This document shows positions 5,609 through 5,755 of a stretch of 5,755 nucleotides of DNA, in pieces; position 1 is the stretch's first letter, and every line of letters starts with the position of its first letter. The notes under the pieces are model-generated. The model searched no databases and was not told the origin of the DNA. It saw only the letters and a program-made list of their open reading frames with translations. Position numbers and translations under genes: made by a program. Location of the stretch: assembly GCA_947457285.1 (NCBI GenBank), contig CANGVZ010000163.1, forward strand, positions 1 to 5,755. The letters are read 5' to 3'. The DNA is from Flavobacteriales bacterium. GTDB taxonomy: Bacteria; Bacteroidota; Bacteroidia; Flavobacteriales_D; Sanyastnellaceae.

Positions 5609-5755
5609 ATGGATGATATAAAATGCCCAAAATGTGAGTCCTATCGCGTGATAAAAAGCGGGATAATTAAGGATCGACAGCGATATAATTGCAAGAACTG
5701 CAACTACTTCTTTACGGTTGAAAAACTCGGAAAGCGCATCGACTCCTACTACGTG
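5609..5755 (+). CDS. IS1-type transposase, N-terminal 49 codons with zinc ribbon (runs off window)
   Basis: The frame opens with ATG at 5609 (MDDIKCPKCESYRV) and stays open to the last base. Cys6, Cys9, Cys28 and Cys31 (CPKC and CKNC) form a zinc ribbon, and the context KSGIIKDRQRYNCKNC followed by FFTVEKLGKRID is typical of the N-terminal DNA-binding domain of IS1-like transposases of Bacteroidota (InsA-like zinc ribbon). In that family a helix-turn-helix and a DDE-type nuclease domain follow, here outside the window, so it cannot be told whether the element is intact, single-frame or frameshifted. Family assignment is from remembered sequence patterns; a related zinc-ribbon transposase family such as IS1595 is the main alternative. 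Confidence 0.82.
   Translation, partial: MDDIKCPKCESYRVIKSGIIKDRQRYNCKNCNYFFTVEKLGKRIDSYYV

Larger units (their letters stand above)
5534..5755 (+). mobile_element. Left end of an insertion sequence (IS1-like), boundary not resolved
   Basis: A transposase gene begins at 5609 and leaves the window, so an insertion sequence must start between the end of the heptamer array (5533) and 5609. The exact terminal inverted repeat cannot be set because the right end is outside the window. The 75-bp stretch before the gene is AT-rich and holds a 19-bp imperfect direct repeat (5566-5584 and 5585-5603) that could be transposase binding sites or part of the terminus. Confidence 0.55.

Overview
The window looks like a chromosomal stretch of a Bacteroidota bacterium, perhaps of the Cytophagales/Chitinophagales type. 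This is an inference from several signs: promoter boxes of the TAnnTTTG type, A-rich translation starts without a clear Shine-Dalgarno sequence, subtilase and glycoside hydrolase sequences of the kind common in this phylum, and moderate GC. No species can be named from the sequence alone.

Left part (1-2534, minus strand): three genes in a row, transcribed right to left. An OmpR/PhoB-type response regulator (2534-1839) overlaps by one base (TAATG) a membrane sensor histidine kinase (1839-481). After a 36-bp gap comes the N-terminal 148 codons of formate-tetrahydrofolate ligase (fhs, 444-1), which runs off the window. Regulator and kinase are clearly a two-component pair. Whether fhs belongs to the same transcript is open.

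Middle: the divergent intergenic region 2535-2760 is unusually structured. A 15-bp inverted repeat, one arm ending 2 bases upstream of the regulator's ATG, encloses a GC-rich 9-bp hairpin. On the plus strand it is followed by a strong intrinsic terminator (11-bp stem, 4-base loop, six T) that no upstream protein gene explains. It could be a structured leader for the regulator, a roughly 120-nt plus-strand small RNA, or both. The plus-strand gene that follows (2761-4380) is a secreted subtilisin-like serine protease interrupted by one in-frame TAA at codon 163, which separates the catalytic Asp from the catalytic His and Ser.

Right part: the protease is followed at once by a hexamer repeat array and a heptamer repeat array (4381-4464). 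Then comes a convergent, apparently intact secreted glycoside hydrolase family 16 gene (5391-4477), and behind its start a second, unrelated period-7 array (5412-5533). After this, the left end of an insertion sequence begins, with the first 49 codons of a zinc-ribbon IS1-type transposase (5609 to the window end). The region from 2535 to 5755 thus combines a broken gene, simple-repeat arrays and a mobile element, which suggests a locus under rearrangement. No complete new defence or metabolic system is visible. The most unusual items are the structured intergenic region, the split protease and the short-period arrays.
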